A DNA stretch of 6,284 nucleotides from assembly GCA_003514765.1 (NCBI GenBank), contig DOOY01000097.1, forward strand, positions 1 through 6,284. Direction: 5' to 3'. The position numbers and the translations under genes were made by a program. Origin of the DNA: Nitrosomonas sp. (GTDB lineage Bacteria; Pseudomonadota; Gammaproteobacteria; Burkholderiales; Nitrosomonadaceae). The notes under the pieces were generated by a model, which was not told the origin of the DNA, did no database searches, and saw only the letters and a program-made list of their open reading frames with translations. Positions 5,914-6,284 of this stretch are shown here, piece by piece. Position 1 is the stretch's first letter, and every line of letters begins with the position of its first letter.

Positions 5914-6027
5914 TTACCAGTCTAAGTATTTGTTTAATAAACCGCTTGCCTGGCCTTGCGCTCTTGAATAAATAACATCTGGGTTAGTTACTGTTTCTAG
6001 GAAATATATTTGTGCAATTAGCGGCAT
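5914..6027 (-). other. 37-codon open frame, possible gene remnant
   Basis: An ATG at 6027 opens a 37-residue frame ending in LLNKYLDW. It overlaps the last 10 bases of the neighbouring minus-strand gene in a different frame. Its middle part (ETVTNPDVIYS) has a protein-like composition and resembles C-terminal pieces of small toxin or nuclease domains that carry a 'Pro-Asp' motif, but I cannot assign a family. No clear Shine-Dalgarno site precedes the ATG. It could be a true small gene, a frameshifted remnant or a chance frame. Confidence 0.2.
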
Positions 6028-6284
6028 CTGCTGTGAATTTCTTTTGATAGATCATATTGCAAGTGTCCATAGTAACCTGGAAGCAAGGGGGCACCGAAGA
6101 CCGAATATTGCCATAGATTGTGTAATTGTATATCCGTCATGAGACTACGCAGATGGTTGCAATGATGTTTTGTTTCTAATGCTTGGGCTTTTAATCTTTC
6201 CTGCGCCGCTTGTTGCTGGATGCGTTGTAAATTATTCTGCTTCAATTCCTGCAATTTTCTGACCATTGCTTCCTGCTTTTGCAG
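6018..6284 (-). CDS. Hypothetical Gln-rich coiled-coil protein, 5'-truncated by the window edge
   Basis: The frame is open through the right edge; six further codons precede the ATG at 6266, so that ATG need not be the start. 88 codons are visible, ending at a TAA at 6018-6020. The first 40 or so visible residues are rich in Gln, Lys, Glu, Arg and Leu (for example RKLQELKQNNLQRIQQQAAQ) and should form an alpha-helical coiled coil. The remainder is aromatic and mixed, with cysteines at visible positions 42 and 87, the second being the penultimate residue. A Gln-rich helix, then a Cys, then a Cys almost at the C-terminus recalls the ends of many DUF4124-type periplasmic proteins. The N-terminal domain that would prove this is outside the window, so I leave it unnamed. 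It runs in the same direction as mdh but about 280 bases upstream, so a shared transcript is possible but not evident. Confidence 0.6.
   Translation of the reverse strand: MQKQEAMVRKLQELKQNNLQRIQQQAAQERLKAQALETKHHCNHLRSLMTDIQLHNLWQYSVFGAPLLPGYYGHLQYDLSKEIHSRCR

Larger units (their letters stand above)
5748..6017. other. Upstream region of mdh, no convincing gene
   Basis: This AT-rich 270-base interval separates mdh from the gene upstream of it on the same strand. Apart from the candidate -10 box, palindrome and Shine-Dalgarno site listed separately, I see only short open frames. On the plus strand there is an 8-codon frame at 5841-5867 preceded by a good AAGGA (5829-5833), and a 13-codon frame at 5884-5925. 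On the minus strand there is a 37-codon frame at 5914-6027. No tRNA, terminator hairpin or insertion-sequence end was recognised. Confidence 0.5.

Overview
The window is an ordinary-looking chromosomal segment of a proteobacterium. It holds the 3' end of a System I cytochrome c maturation operon, a peroxiredoxin gene, a convergent malate dehydrogenase gene and the 3' end of an unidentified gene. The separate ccmH and ccmI genes and the 'GARPRG...MERKDLL' type of malate dehydrogenase suit a betaproteobacterium. The moderately AT-rich codon use would fit a cytochrome-rich Nitrosomonas-like ammonia oxidiser, but that placement is inference from style, not from a marker gene.

Plus strand, 1-4208: ccmF (5' end outside the window), ccmG, ccmH and ccmI lie in the same direction. 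Each stop overlaps the next start (TGATG, TAATG, ATGA), so the four genes look translationally coupled. Together they encode the late half of the System I pathway. CcmG and CcmH are the thiol redox proteins that keep the apocytochrome CXXCH motif reduced, CcmI is the TPR chaperone that captures apocytochrome, and CcmF is the haem-containing integral membrane component of the haem lyase. After a 54-base AT-rich gap, bcp (4263-4724) encodes a BCP/PrxQ-type peroxiredoxin that lacks the resolving cysteine found in E. coli BCP.

Minus strand, 4752-5738: mdh, an NAD-dependent malate dehydrogenase of the TCA cycle, converges on bcp with only 27 bases between the stop codons. Its start is better placed at the ATG at 5738 than at the upstream TTG at 5747, because the Shine-Dalgarno sequence touches the TTG. 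The region upstream of mdh (about 5739-6017) has no convincing gene. It does hold a perfect TATAAT on the mdh strand, an imperfect 17-base palindrome in the presumed mdh leader, and a few very short open frames.

Minus strand, 6018-6284: the C-terminal 88 codons of a glutamine-rich, probably coiled-coil protein that starts beyond the right edge and that I cannot identify with confidence.

I found no sign of a novel system, mobile element, CRISPR array or RNA gene. The points worth a second look are small ones: start-site choices, an altered nucleotide-binding glycine in Mdh, the peroxiredoxin's cysteine pattern, the mdh upstream region and a possible gene remnant next to the last gene.
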